Of a stretch of DNA of 64,000 nucleotides, positions 17,388 to 26,033 are shown piece by piece; the stretch's first letter is position 1; each line of letters starts with the position of its first letter. Source of the stretch: CAWBOY01 sp963790585 (GTDB lineage Bacteria > Planctomycetota > Planctomycetia > Gemmatales > Gemmataceae); assembly GCA_963790585.1 (NCBI GenBank), contig CAWBOY010000004.1:186001-250000 (forward strand), given 5' to 3'. The notes below the pieces were generated by a model, which had not been told where the DNA came from, made no database searches, and worked only from the letters and a program-made list of their open reading frames with translations. Made by a program: the position numbers and the translations under genes.

Positions 17388-19442
17388 ATGAACCTCACAC
17401 CCCCGCCCAATGCGAATAAAGACGAACTGTTGAAATGGGCCTCGGATTTACTGATTCAGGGCTTAAAGTCCGGCACGCCCTATACTCTCGACGATATTTT
17501 CAAAGAGTGCCCGACTCTCTGTGAGGACCCCAAAAACGCGGCCCACCTCGCCGTTGCGGAGTACAAAGCACAGCTTGATTCGGGGAAAAATCCGGATCCT
17601 GAAGACTGGTTCAGCCGCTTTCCGCAATGGCGCTCTGAACTGGAGCAAGAATTCGCCCATTTGGCTTTGGTCGCCGCGGACCAGCTAACGGTACTGGAAC
17701 CACAGAACAAAACGGACGGTACGCAAAAAACAGACCTGCACCTTGCTCCGCACAAGTTATTTGAACAAATCGGCTACGGCGGGATGGGCGTCGTCTATCG
17801 AGCCGAAGACCTGCTTCTGGGACGCCTCGTGGCGTTGAAGATGATTCGTCCCGAACTCGAGGACGAGGCGCATATCGAGCGCTTCAACCGCGAAGCGCGG
17901 GCGGCCTCTCGACCTTGCCACCCGAATATCTTGCCGATCCATGCTATCGGACTTCATGAAGGTCATCTCTGCTTTACGATGCCTCTGATAGGCGGCGGAA
18001 CGCTCGAGCTGCATAAAAAACGCTATTTCGACGACGTCCGCAGCGCTGTCGAACTGATGGAAAAAGTGTCCCGAGCGGTCTACGCGGCCCATCTGGCGGG
18101 AGTCATACATAGGGACTTGAAACCCGGCAATATCCTGCTCGATGGACACGGCACACCATTCGTCGCCGATTTTGGCTTGGCCAAGATTCTCGATTGCGAC
18201 CAGGACGCGACGCGCACCGGTCTTCGTCTCGGCACGCCGGCTTATATGGCTCCGGAGCAGCTCAATAGCGGCGGCTCGCGGGTCGGTCCGGCGGCTGACA
18301 TTTGGGCCCTTGGCGTTATTTTCTATGAAATACTGACTGGCAGCCGAGCGTTCAAAGGCCGCGATCAAGCCTTGGCCCTGGCGATCTGCACCAAGGATCC
18401 AATCCCGCCACGAAATATGCGACCGGAGCTGTCGGCGGATCTCGAAACAATTGTGCTCCGCTGTTTGCAGCGCGAGGCCACCGACCGCTATCCGACGGCG
18501 AATGAGTTAGCCAACGATCTACGCCGTTGGTTGGAAGGGCAAGCAATACAGGCGCCGCCGGAGCCACTTCTTGGAAGAGCGAAGCGAGCCAGAAAATGGC
18601 CGACGATGACGAGCACGGCAGCGATGTTGGCGCTTTTCTTGGTTATCGTTTGTATTGGCATATCCGTTCAAAAAGGAATCGGGAACGCCGAGGTTCCGCC
18701 GCCCGATTCCGACGTTGCCGACTTTATTAAGGCCAGTCGAAGCAAAAGCCAGGCGCTTAATAATTTGAAGGAGGCACAAAAAAAAGGTCAGCCATTGACC
18801 TTGATGGACTCGCGAGGCCGGGAACAGTGGTATCGTTGGGTTACTCCCAAGAACGCCGAGCCACTGATAGAGCCGATAGAAAATTACCGCCAAATTCGCG
18901 CAATCGAAGAGATCACGCTGCTGGAATTGTTGCCGAACACGATCTATCAAAATTATGTTCTATCCGCCGACGTCCGCGTTGAGAACCCGTTGCAATTCTG
19001 TAGCGCGGGAATTTATGTCATGGCGGAAGAGATGCCGACGCTCAAGGGGCAAATCATCAGATTTCAATCTTTCTATCTAACATCAAATCTAAAGGCTAAC
19101 GGCAACTTTGCTCGATATGGCATTTTTGACTCGCTTCGGGACGAAAAAGGACGTTATCCTAACCGGAGCAAAAATTATCCTTTTCAAGCTGCTATCGAAG
19201 ACGTAGGCGAATGGCATAATCTAGCTATTGACGTGTCGCCAATGGGGGTTACTCTATGGGTCGACCACATCAAGGAAAAAACATTTTCTCGCAACGCGTT
19301 AATCGAAAAAGTGAATGGTGAGAAAGCCCTCGGAAATGCAGAACTGAAGGCAATGCCGCTAAACTTTCAAGGCGGGATGGGACTCTACGTTTACCACTGT
19401 TCTGCCCAATTTAGAAATGTCAACTTAGTGCCTCTTAAATAA
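17388..19442 (+). CDS. Membrane-anchored serine/threonine protein kinase with C-terminal sensor-like domain
   Basis: 684 residues. Residues 1-125 form a helical planctomycete-type N-terminal part (NPDPEDWFSRFPQWRSELEQ). The kinase domain (about 128-385) has the glycine loop GYGGMGVVY, VALKMI (catalytic Lys), HRDLKPGNIL, DFGLAK and PAYMAPEQ, all intact. One membrane helix (about 412-432) leads to a 250-residue extracytoplasmic domain that looks like a DUF1080/concanavalin-type beta sandwich (YVLSADVRVENP, VGEWHNLAIDVSPMGVTLWV); that last assignment is tentative. Two small paralogous unknown genes follow at 38 nt and may be its targets or partners. Confidence 0.9.
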   Translation: MNLTPPPNANKDELLKWASDLLIQGLKSGTPYTLDDIFKECPTLCEDPKNAAHLAVAEYKAQLDSGKNPDPEDWFSRFPQWRSELEQEFAHLALVAADQLTVLEPQNKTDGTQKTDLHLAPHKLFEQIGYGGMGVVYRAEDLLLGRLVALKMIRPELEDEAHIERFNREARAASRPCHPNILPIHAIGLHEGHLCFTMPLIGGGTLELHKKRYFDDVRSAVELMEKVSRAVYAAHLAGVIHRDLKPGNILLDGHGTPFVADFGLAKILDCDQDATRTGLRLGTPAYMAPEQLNSGGSRVGPAADIWALGVIFYEILTGSRAFKGRDQALALAICTKDPIPPRNMRPELSADLETIVLRCLQREATDRYPTANELANDLRRWLEGQAIQAPPEPLLGRAKRARKWPTMTSTAAMLALFLVIVCIGISVQKGIGNAEVPPPDSDVADFIKASRSKSQALNNLKEAQKKGQPLTLMDSRGREQWYRWVTPKNAEPLIEPIENYRQIRAIEEITLLELLPNTIYQNYVLSADVRVENPLQFCSAGIYVMAEEMPTLKGQIIRFQSFYLTSNLKANGNFARYGIFDSLRDEKGRYPNRSKNYPFQAAIEDVGEWHNLAIDVSPMGVTLWVDHIKEKTFSRNALIEKVNGEKALGNAELKAMPLNFQGGMGLYVYHCSAQFRNVNLVPLK

Positions 19443-19862
19443 CTTGATCAGCGCAAGTAATTTAGACACGGAGATTTTCGATGGCAAGGGATGTGTATAG
19501 GGCCGGCCATGTTTATCGGACAAAAACCAAAAAGACGACGAACCTGGGTGGACTCACGGTTACAACTTCAGATAATTTTAACTTCGAGGTAGATCCGCTG
19601 CCGCCGCTTATTAGCCAGCTTACGGTTACTTTTGCGATTTATTCGACGAAAGACAAAAGCGGAGCCAATCCATCCTTTTCCGGTTCTTACATTTCAATGG
19701 CCCCTGGAAGCGCGAGTCAGGGTACAAGCCCGACGTATCAAGGGTCGACGGCTGATAGCAATATCCCAAGTAGTTTTCAGTACCAGTGGATAGACGCATT
19801 CACTCTTCCTGGCCTCGGATCGTACACGTATACGTTGACGGGAACTTACACTTCCGCTACTA

Positions 19863-21010
19863 TTACCCCGGCACGAAATTAGATCAACCTAATTCCATTG
19901 GAGCGGCATATTGGGTCTGCGGATGAAGGAAATAACTCATAACATGTCGAGGCATCCCGCTCAACTTCCTCATGAATCCGAACAACCGCTCTTGCAACGT
20001 CGGCTTGTCCGGCGGCAGGCCAGCCTTGTTGATGTTCCCCTTCATGTCATTGTTCAAATATTCCACCGGATTGAGTTCCGGCGAATACGTCGGCAGGTAA
20101 AACAACTCGATCTGCTCCTGACGCGCCTCTACCCAGGACTGTACCTCCGCCTTGGTGTGGGAGCCCAACTGGTCCACGATCAACAGAATCTTCCGCTTCG
20201 CCCCACTGATCAAGAGAGTCAAGAACTGGAGAAAGACTTCCGCCGTGAACGACCCCTTGTACGTCATAAAACGCACCGTGCCCTCATTGCTGATCGCCGA
20301 GATCTGATTGACCCGCAGATGTGGTTGCGGCACCTCCATGGTGGCACGCTCGCCCCGGCGGGCATAACCCGAACCGGGATGGTGGTCGGCCTGCACGCCA
20401 ACCTCATCCGCCCACAAAATCTCCGCGTTGTCTCGTTGGGCTTGGGCCTCAATGGCCGGATAGGTATCCTGCAACCACTGTTCGACTTCATCGGGATCTT
20501 GGTGACGCGACTTGCGGGCGGGCTTTTTGGAGGTGTAGCCCCAGCGTTGGAGATACTTGCCCACGGTGCGTAGGGCCAGTTCGATGCCGAGATCTCTTCG
20601 GATGAGGTCGGCGACGGCTTGGCGTGTCCACAGGGCGTGTTTCAGGCCCACTTGCTGGGGCGAGAAGTAGTCGATCTGGTCGCGAATGGTTTGAGCTTGG
20701 GCCTCGGAGAGCATACGGCCCGAGCCCAAAGGCCGGCCGGTGCGCCCGCCGGGCAGGGCGTCCAAGCCTTCGGCGTAATAGGCGGTATTCCAGCGGGAGA
20801 TGGTTTCGCGGCGGACGCCGAGGAGTTCGGCGAGATCGGTTTCGGAATAGCCAAGCTCCAAGCCATGCAAGGCACGCAAACGCAAGGTCTCCAACGAATC
20901 GTCCGAGAGATGGCGGGCATCGGGAAGAGTAATAGACATAGTAACACCTCGAAGCTCGGGCTGAGGTACTTGTAATTCTAGATTAGTGAGCAACTACCGT
21001 GCCAGGGTAA
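19863..21010 (-). mobile_element. IS630-family insertion sequence, copy 1
   Basis: 1148 nt with terminal inverted repeats TTACCCCGGCACG (left) and CGTGCCAGGGTAA (right), flanked by TA on both sides (19861-19862 and 21011-21012). Targeting and duplicating TA is characteristic of IS630/Tc1-mariner elements. One transposase gene on the minus strand. Copy 2 at 45728-46875 appears identical, indicating recent movement. Confidence 0.93.
19884..20993 (-). CDS. IS630-family transposase, copy 1
   Basis: 369 residues: N-terminal helix-turn-helix region (YSETDLAELLGVRRETISRW), a second winged-helix part (WTRQAVADLIRRDLGIELALRTV), then the DDE nuclease: first Asp in ILWADEVGVQAD, second in LLIVDQLGSHTKAEV, and the Glu in PTYSPELNPVEYLNNDMKG. 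All catalytic residues are present in one open frame. Preceded by a TAGATTAG-rich end that probably carries the promoter. Confidence 0.95.
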   Translation of the reverse strand: MLTNLELQVPQPELRGVTMSITLPDARHLSDDSLETLRLRALHGLELGYSETDLAELLGVRRETISRWNTAYYAEGLDALPGGRTGRPLGSGRMLSEAQAQTIRDQIDYFSPQQVGLKHALWTRQAVADLIRRDLGIELALRTVGKYLQRWGYTSKKPARKSRHQDPDEVEQWLQDTYPAIEAQAQRDNAEILWADEVGVQADHHPGSGYARRGERATMEVPQPHLRVNQISAISNEGTVRFMTYKGSFTAEVFLQFLTLLISGAKRKILLIVDQLGSHTKAEVQSWVEARQEQIELFYLPTYSPELNPVEYLNNDMKGNINKAGLPPDKPTLQERLFGFMRKLSGMPRHVMSYFLHPQTQYAAPMELG

Positions 21011-21214
21011 TACGATTTCTACTGTTACATTTACGTATGATTTTGACATGGTTATGGAGGAGACTGCGGCGTCAAGCGGTGGTTGAAATCACCAGAGCGA
21101 GTGCATCTGCCCCTTGTAAGCGGCACATGCATCTACCGTTATTTGCGAAGATCGCGATTTGGCGATTCTTATGTGATTTGGTTACGGACGAATCAAACTG
21201 TCAAAGGAAAAACC

Positions 21215-21659
21215 ATGGCAAAAACGCGATTCACAAGATTGGGGAGCTTCCGCCACCGTGTACGTGGCAAAACTAAGTCGCGGTCGGGATACGGTCGTGG
21301 TTTCGATTTCGAAATTGATCCGTTGCCTCCCACAATTGACCTTAACAACAACGTGACGATAAACATATACGCAACTTTGAGTACACTAACCGCGGCGAAC
21401 TTTACTGTCACCTGTACTCCCAGTGTCGGTGCCGATATTACCCCAAACTCTATTACATCTAGCGGTGCGCAGCCAAATTCAAATATCCCGTCGGATTATC
21501 AGTATTTATTCGTTGTTTTGTTCAATTCTATGAACGCAGGCAACTATACATGCACGGCTACTGGATCATATGCAGGCGGCGGGTCGACCTTCCGTTGTAA
21601 CGATTACATTTGACTTTGAGATTGCAGACGTTGCGGCTGGTAACGGGTACAATGAATAG
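21215..21659 (+). CDS. Small unknown protein, paralog 2 (frameshifted near the C-terminus)
   Basis: Starts ATG 21215 (AAAGGAAA ribosome site). It encodes a basic N-terminus (FTRLGSFRHRVRGKTKSRSG), FDFEIDPLPPTIDLNNNVTI, NIPSDYQYLFVVLF and YTCTATGSYAGGGST. The frame runs to TGA 21613, but one extra base near 21585-21592 hides VVTITFDFEIADVAAGNGYN ending at TAG 21657-21659, which matches the reconstructed tail of paralog 1. It is a divergent tandem duplicate of the IS-interrupted gene. Likely a cytoplasmic Ig-like or beta-sandwich protein; function not recognised. Confidence 0.7.
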
Positions 21660-22500
21660 TTTGGCACGGAAGAACATACCGATTCGCTGGACCGGCTGAA
21701 GTACGGTCCAGCGAATCGAGTGTGCCTGCCGTTTTGGCAGTCACGGAGCGATTAGACCACCGTGCGAGGGGGTTGACTGCGGATTCGTTTACATCTCGGT
21801 CTGTTTGTACCTATAAGGTCAATAATACCAATCGTTTAGAGCGCAGGACCGAGATGCAAACCGGACTCTATCTCCGTTTGGCCGTATTCCAAGGGATTCG
21901 GGTCGACAGTGCGCGGGAGTTCTGTGTGTGTGCCCGCGCAATGCAATCTATTTAGAGGGTTCGGAAAGAATGAGATGGACCGGCCCTGAAATATCGCCTT
22001 GTGTGTCATGCTTTCTTACTCGAAACCATGACACCCGGCGCCGGGGGGGGTACCACACGCGAATGTTGGCGCGACGGTCTGGACCGCGGCGCAAAATCAA
22101 CGCTGTCAAGTGGTTGTGTTAGCCGACCGTCGCGCCAAGGACAGGTGCTTTTTTGGCGCGACGGTCGGCAAGCAATGTTCCGCGCGGAACATAGAGAGGC
22201 CAACGACGGTGTTATGCCTCAAGTCAGTAATTTAGCGGAGAGGCACTTTTGATTGCGCCTTGGCGGAAGCGTAATCAAAAGTGTCCGCCTCGAAACAAGC
22301 TGGTGAGACAGAGCCCCCAAACTGGGTGCTGTTTTTCGCACGCTGCTCTTCGCGTCCTGTCGACTCTGCCCGGGCCAAATTCGAGAGGCACACCCATCGC
22401 TTCTGACCTTGACCCAGGAGACTTTAGTAATTATCGCCGTCCTCCGCGGATTTATTTCGGGCCCTGATCTCGGACGATCGGGCCTCTGTGGAGAAGTCGC
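21660..22500. other. Hairpin-rich region without a recognisable gene
   Basis: 841 nt. A terminator-like hairpin GATTCGCTGGACCG...CGGTCCAGCGAATC is at about 21682-21718. Around 22067-22167 the 12-mer GGCGCGACGGTC occurs in both orientations (three copies). At about 22243-22283 CACTTTTGATT pairs with AATCAAAAGTG. No reading frame here has a credible start, ribosome site and protein-like composition. Confidence 0.6.
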
Positions 22501-22722
22501 ATGAAAATACGGCGGATCGGCCAACTGACGGTAGTGCTGAGCCTGCTCGGCTCGGTCGGGTGTTGCGCGTTTTGGGAGAAGCATTGCGCCCCGGCCGCGC
22601 CGCCGCAGGGTTATTATTGCCCCTGTGCGCCGGCGGCCTCGGCTTATCCGGTGGCAGCGCCAGTTGCCGTGCCTGCGGCGGGTTGGGCTCAGCCGGCGTG
22701 TGCGTGCCCGCCGGGCCGGTAA
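22501..22722 (+). CDS. Small predicted lipoprotein
   Basis: 73 residues from ATG 22501, with GGAG 8-11 nt upstream. A signal sequence with a lipobox-like SLLGSVGC (Cys20) is followed by a short Cys/Pro/Ala-rich tail (YYCPCAPAASAYPVAAPVAV, ACACPP). Such small Cys/Pro-rich lipoproteins are common in planctomycetes. No function can be assigned. An overlapping longer frame from 22488 lacks this logic and is less likely. Confidence 0.5.
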   Translation: MKIRRIGQLTVVLSLLGSVGCCAFWEKHCAPAAPPQGYYCPCAPAASAYPVAAPVAVPAAGWAQPACACPPGR

Positions 22723-22925
22723 TCGGCGGCGATCTGCAATCGAATCTCAGGTCCACCGTCGCAGCGCGCCTATTGGCCGTCTACGTCTCACCGTTAAGCC
22801 CCCGCGCTCCCGCCCCATCTTCGCATAGCGTCCTTTTGGCGATTTGGCTAATATAGCAGCGTCGTCCATTGGCCTATCGCCCCCAAAGCGGGGCTGTTGG
22901 ATCAACTTGAGCGGAGACCGATGCT

Positions 22926-24164
22926 ATGCGTAGATTTCGTGACACAACGATCGGCGTCCTTTCGGTCCTGGCCCTGTTTTTTGTCAGCGTCCTAGCGTTG
23001 CGCGCAGAGGATGTCGACTACAAGAAAAAGGCGCTCGCGCTCAACGACATCACGGGAACCGCCCCGGCCCGTGGCCAGTTATTCGAGTTGCTGAAAGACA
23101 AAGCCGGTACCAAAAAACTCCTCCTGGAAGCGGCGAAGCTGGCGAAAGAGAAGAATCAGCCCTTCAATATGAACGCGTCGCTGATTCTCGCCCGGGCGGG
23201 TCAGGCTTTCAAGGATTATGACGCGAGCCTGGTCTTTTATCGAATCTATACCGAGCAAGTCAATAAACTTCAAAGCAGCACCAAGCTGGTCGATGCCTAT
23301 AGCGGTATGATTCAGCTTCTTTACGACAATAAACAATACGCTGAATGCGAAAAAGCCTGCCGCGAGTTTCTCGAACAATCGGGCGATGACTTCGTCGACA
23401 CCGTCAAGGATGCCGTCAAACGGCGCCGCGTCATGGCCATCATGAAAATGGGTGAAGGGGATCGTGCGGTCCGCATTCTCGACAAAATGATCGAGGACGA
23501 TCCCAAGGCGTGGCTGAATGTCGAACTCCGTGGCCGATTGCTGCGCGAACAAGAAAAATACGACGAAGCGGTCAAGGTCTATCTCGGCCTCATCGATGAA
23601 GTCGGCAAGGACGATCGCCTGGAAAAAGAAACGCGCAAGGAACTGGTCAAAGATTTTCGTTACGTGTTGAGCGGTCTTTATCTCGATCTGAATCAGGTCG
23701 ACAAGGGGACGGAACAACTCGAGATATTATTGAAGGATGAGCCCGATAACGCGACCTACAACAACGATCTTGGCTACATCTGGGCCGACCACGATATGAA
23801 ACTCGACGAATCCGAAAAGATGATTCGCAAAGCCATCGAACTCGATCGCAAGGCACGCAAGCAGGAGGCCGACCTGCTCCCCGAAGAGGACAAAGACAAT
23901 CCAGCTTACCTCGATAGCCTGGGTTGGGTGCTTTTCAAAAAGAAACAGTATAAGGAAGCCAAGCCGTTCCTGGTCGAAGCCGTCAAGGATACGGATCTCA
24001 TCGACGTAACGCTTTACGATCACCTCGGCGACGTCCATTGGGCCCTCGGCGAAAAGAAGGAAGCCATGGAGATCTGGAAGAAAGCATTGGAATTGCCAAC
24101 CGGCACCAAGCGCGACAAGGTCAAGAAAGAGGAGATCGCCAAGAAATTGAAGATGGGCGAATGA
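22926..24164 (+). CDS. Secreted TPR-repeat protein
   Basis: 412 residues with a signal peptide (GVLSVLALFFVSVLALRAED) and then a solenoid of TPR-type helical pairs: SLVFYRIYTEQVNKLQSST, YDEAVKVYLGLIDEVGK, DNATYNNDLGYIWADHDMKL, DSLGWVLFKKKQYKEAKPFL and YDHLGDVHWALGEKKEAMEI. The last repeats resemble the LGY/LGW type found in cell-surface and polysaccharide-export TPR proteins. It probably acts as a periplasmic scaffold; partner unknown. A strong hairpin terminator follows at 24178. Confidence 0.85.
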   Translation: MRRFRDTTIGVLSVLALFFVSVLALRAEDVDYKKKALALNDITGTAPARGQLFELLKDKAGTKKLLLEAAKLAKEKNQPFNMNASLILARAGQAFKDYDASLVFYRIYTEQVNKLQSSTKLVDAYSGMIQLLYDNKQYAECEKACREFLEQSGDDFVDTVKDAVKRRRVMAIMKMGEGDRAVRILDKMIEDDPKAWLNVELRGRLLREQEKYDEAVKVYLGLIDEVGKDDRLEKETRKELVKDFRYVLSGLYLDLNQVDKGTEQLEILLKDEPDNATYNNDLGYIWADHDMKLDESEKMIRKAIELDRKARKQEADLLPEEDKDNPAYLDSLGWVLFKKKQYKEAKPFLVEAVKDTDLIDVTLYDHLGDVHWALGEKKEAMEIWKKALELPTGTKRDKVKKEEIAKKLKMGE

Positions 24165-24177
24165 GTAGGCCGAGTTC

Positions 24178-24215
24178 TTCGCTCCGCGAAAAAACGTTTT
24201 TTCGCGGAGCGAAAG
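24178..24215 (+). terminator. Bidirectional hairpin terminator
   Basis: TTCGCTCCGCGAAAAAACG and its mirror TTTTTTCGCGGAGCGAA form a perfect hairpin with A/T runs in the stem, between the convergent TPR gene and rnhA. Confidence 0.8.
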
Positions 24216-24240
24216 GCGACACCAATTCCCGCGCAGCGCT

Positions 24241-24819
24241 TTATTTCATCTCATATCCATGACGCTTGATAATCTCCGCCAATTTCTGCCAGACGCCGGC
24301 GGCATCTTTCACGCCAACGGATTCGAGCAATTGGGTTGCCTCCTGCTCGACGGTTAGCACCTCTGGCCGCTCCAGCGCTTCGGCTTCCAGCCGCCGACGT
24401 GGCCGGGGCCGGCCGTCGAGGGCCTCGTTTCCGAGTTCGTCCGCTCGCTGATTCATTTCGCGGCGCACATGCTTGAATGTCACTTTGCCGAGAAATCGAC
24501 CGCTCAACTCAAGAGCCTGCTTATAGAGATCGCGTAAATCTTCATTCTTGACTCGGTATTCGCCGCGCATTTGCTTTACCATCAGTTCGCTATCGCTGTG
24601 AATGATCAAATCTGCTTCGGCGCCCAGTTCCAGCGCTCGCTCCAAGGCACGCACCAGCGCGGTGTATTCCGCTTGATTGTTGGTCATTTGGCCGAGGCAA
24701 TCCGCCTCTTCGATGACGGGCAAACCAGCTCGGGCTATTACGAACGCATAAGCCGCCGCTCCCGGATTGCCGCGTGAGGCGCCGTCGGTGTGAATGGTGA
24801 GAAGGGGATGCGCCATCAT
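24241..24819 (-). CDS. rnhA: Ribonuclease HI with C-terminal extension
   Basis: 192 residues. The RNase H fold spans about residues 5-135: TDGASRGNPG (first Asp), MTNNQAEYTALV (Glu), IHSDSELMVKQM (Asp) and NQRADELGNEAL (last Asp) give the full DEDD set. It cleaves RNA in RNA/DNA hybrids. Residues 140-192 (TVEQEATQLLESVGVKDAAG) are an extension outside the catalytic core with no recognised motif. This is the bacterial type without the basic protrusion of E. coli RNase HI (Rv2228c N-domain-like). Start ATG 24819 is one codon before a second Met. Confidence 0.9.
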   Translation of the reverse strand: MMAHPLLTIHTDGASRGNPGAAAYAFVIARAGLPVIEEADCLGQMTNNQAEYTALVRALERALELGAEADLIIHSDSELMVKQMRGEYRVKNEDLRDLYKQALELSGRFLGKVTFKHVRREMNQRADELGNEALDGRPRPRRRLEAEALERPEVLTVEQEATQLLESVGVKDAAGVWQKLAEIIKRHGYEMK

Positions 24820-24869
24820 GGGTCCTTGGTTCTTTGGAAATCACAAATCCTAATGGCCCGAATCGCAAG

Positions 24870-24954
24870 TCGTGGCCTGGCTCGGTACTCCGACCCCAGT
24901 GTAGCCCTAGCGGTTCCAGAGAACCGGGGTCGGAGTACCGACCCCGGCCACGGC
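24870..24954 (+). repeat. Palindrome family A, copy A3
   Basis: TCGTGGCC...GGCTCGGTACTCCGACCCC mirrored by GGGGTCGGAGTACCGACCCC and GGCCACGG. The left arm has lost one G-run, so it is less perfect than A1. It is bracketed by 24-nt direct repeats TCTTTGGAAATCACAAATCC (from 24831) and TCTTTGGAAATAACAAACCC (from 24955). Confidence 0.85.
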
Positions 24955-24987
24955 TCTTTGGAAATAACAAACCCTAATATAGGGGAA

Positions 24988-25813
24988 TCATTTTCCGGGG
25001 ATTTTCCGCCCCATTCGGTCGAGCAGCATTTTCATGTCCTCCCAAACGTCTTTCTTGGCTCCCGGATTGCGATGCGGCAACAAATAGGCGGGGTGATAGG
25101 TACAGAGGACGGGGATGCCTCGATAGTCATGAAAGCGACGGCGGAGCTGGCCGAGGCTTTTGCGCGTGGCCAACAAATTTTGGGCGGCACAACCTCCGAG
25201 GGCGACGATGAAGCGTGGTTTCACCAGTTCGAGTTGGCGTTCCAGATACTCACGGCAGTTGGCCGCTTCTTCTTCATTCGGCGTGCGATTGCCGGGCGGG
25301 CGACAACGCAAGACGTTGCAAATATAGACCTCTTCGCGTTTCATGCCGCAGGCGCTAATGATACGCGTCAGGAGTTGGCCGGCCTCGCCGACGAATGGCT
25401 CGCCTTGCTCATCTTCGGTTTGACCGGGCGCTTCGCCGATGAAGCATAGCTCAGCGTCGAGCGGGCCGACTCCGAAGACCGTCTGCGTTCGCGTCGCGGC
25501 CAATTGTTTGCAACGCACGCAGCCCGCGACACGCTCTCGGAGGCGCGGCCATCTCGGCTTGTCGTTGTTCCATCGTCAGAGGCGCCGACGCGCTGCGAGA
25601 GGCGGGCTCGGCGAACAGAGTCGGGCCGGCGCTCGCGGCCATCGGCAAAGAGAGTTCTGCACCCTTGGCGGGCGGCGTCTCGACGTGAGTTTTTTCGGGC
25701 GGCGCCAGAACAATCTGGGGCAGCCATTCCACGCCGGCTGCGCGGAAGCTCTCGGCGTGCATCTTCAGCTGCTGGGCCAAATCGGGCGGGGGGATGGGTC
25801 GTTCCTCGGCCAT
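24988..25813 (-). CDS. Uracil-DNA glycosylase, family 4 (frameshifted)
   Basis: About 275 residues after repair. The N-terminal 90 residues (MAEERPIPPPDLAQQLKMHA...) form a Pro/Ala-rich lead-in. The glycosylase core carries GVGPLDAELCFIGEAPGQTE, FVGEAGQLLTRII, CNVLRCRPPGNRTPNEEE and YHPAYLL. GEAPG and HPAYLL are the family 4 active-site motifs, and the spaced cysteines (VRCKQL, CNVLRC, NCREYL) suit the [4Fe-4S] cluster of this family. It removes uracil from DNA. A missing base near 25538-25545 splits it before the first core cysteine. Confidence 0.87.
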
Positions 25814-25921
25814 TGGTTGGCCCTCTCATTCACGAACGTGATTTGTTTCCTATTCTCTATCATATTCGGTAGGAAAGTATTCGAAATAGTAGGTTGGTCG
25901 GTCGGTAGTCAGCAACTGGAT

Positions 25922-26019
25922 GTATTCTGTCTTCAAGAGCCGGGAGCGTAAGCGACCGGAGAAAGTTAGACTCGCTCTGGTTCGCTCCGGTCGCTGACAC
26001 TCCCGGCTCTTGAAGATAC
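25922..26019 (+). repeat. Palindrome family C, copy C1
   Basis: GTATTCTGTCTTCAAGAGCC with GGGAGCGTAAGCGACCGGAG mirrored by CTCCGGTCGCTGACACTCCC and GGCTCTTGAAGATAC. Imperfect stem of about 40 bp around a palindromic loop. It sits between divergent UDG and AguB genes; its close relative C2 is at 38692-38790. Confidence 0.88.
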
Positions 26020-26033
26020 CTGAGGCTTTCTCG

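Larger units (their letters stand above)
19481..21072 (+). pseudogene. Small unknown protein, paralog 1, interrupted by IS630 copy 1
   Basis: The gene starts at ATG 19481 (GGAG 10 nt upstream), 38 nt after the kinase gene. It encodes a positively charged N-terminus, NFEVDPLPPLISQLTV, NIPSSFQYQWIDAF and YTLTGTYTSAT. The IS630-type element enters at 19863; reading across it, after removing one TA copy, restores TISTVTFTYDFDMVMEETAA up to a TGA at 21070-21072. The intact product would be about 150 residues. It shares the FDFE(I/V)DPLPP block, NIPS-YQY and the beta-strand-like TATG/GTY pattern with the next gene, suggesting a single Ig-like domain. No signal peptide. Confidence 0.7.

Noticed and set aside
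19911..20573. 220-residue plus-strand open frame inside IS630 (also at 45776-46438)
   Set aside because: Antisense shadow of the transposase with low-complexity composition; it recurs only as part of the identical IS copies.
21722..21955. 77-residue open frame after the kinase paralogs
   Set aside because: No ribosome binding site, irregular composition and overlapping hairpin DNA; not supported as a gene.
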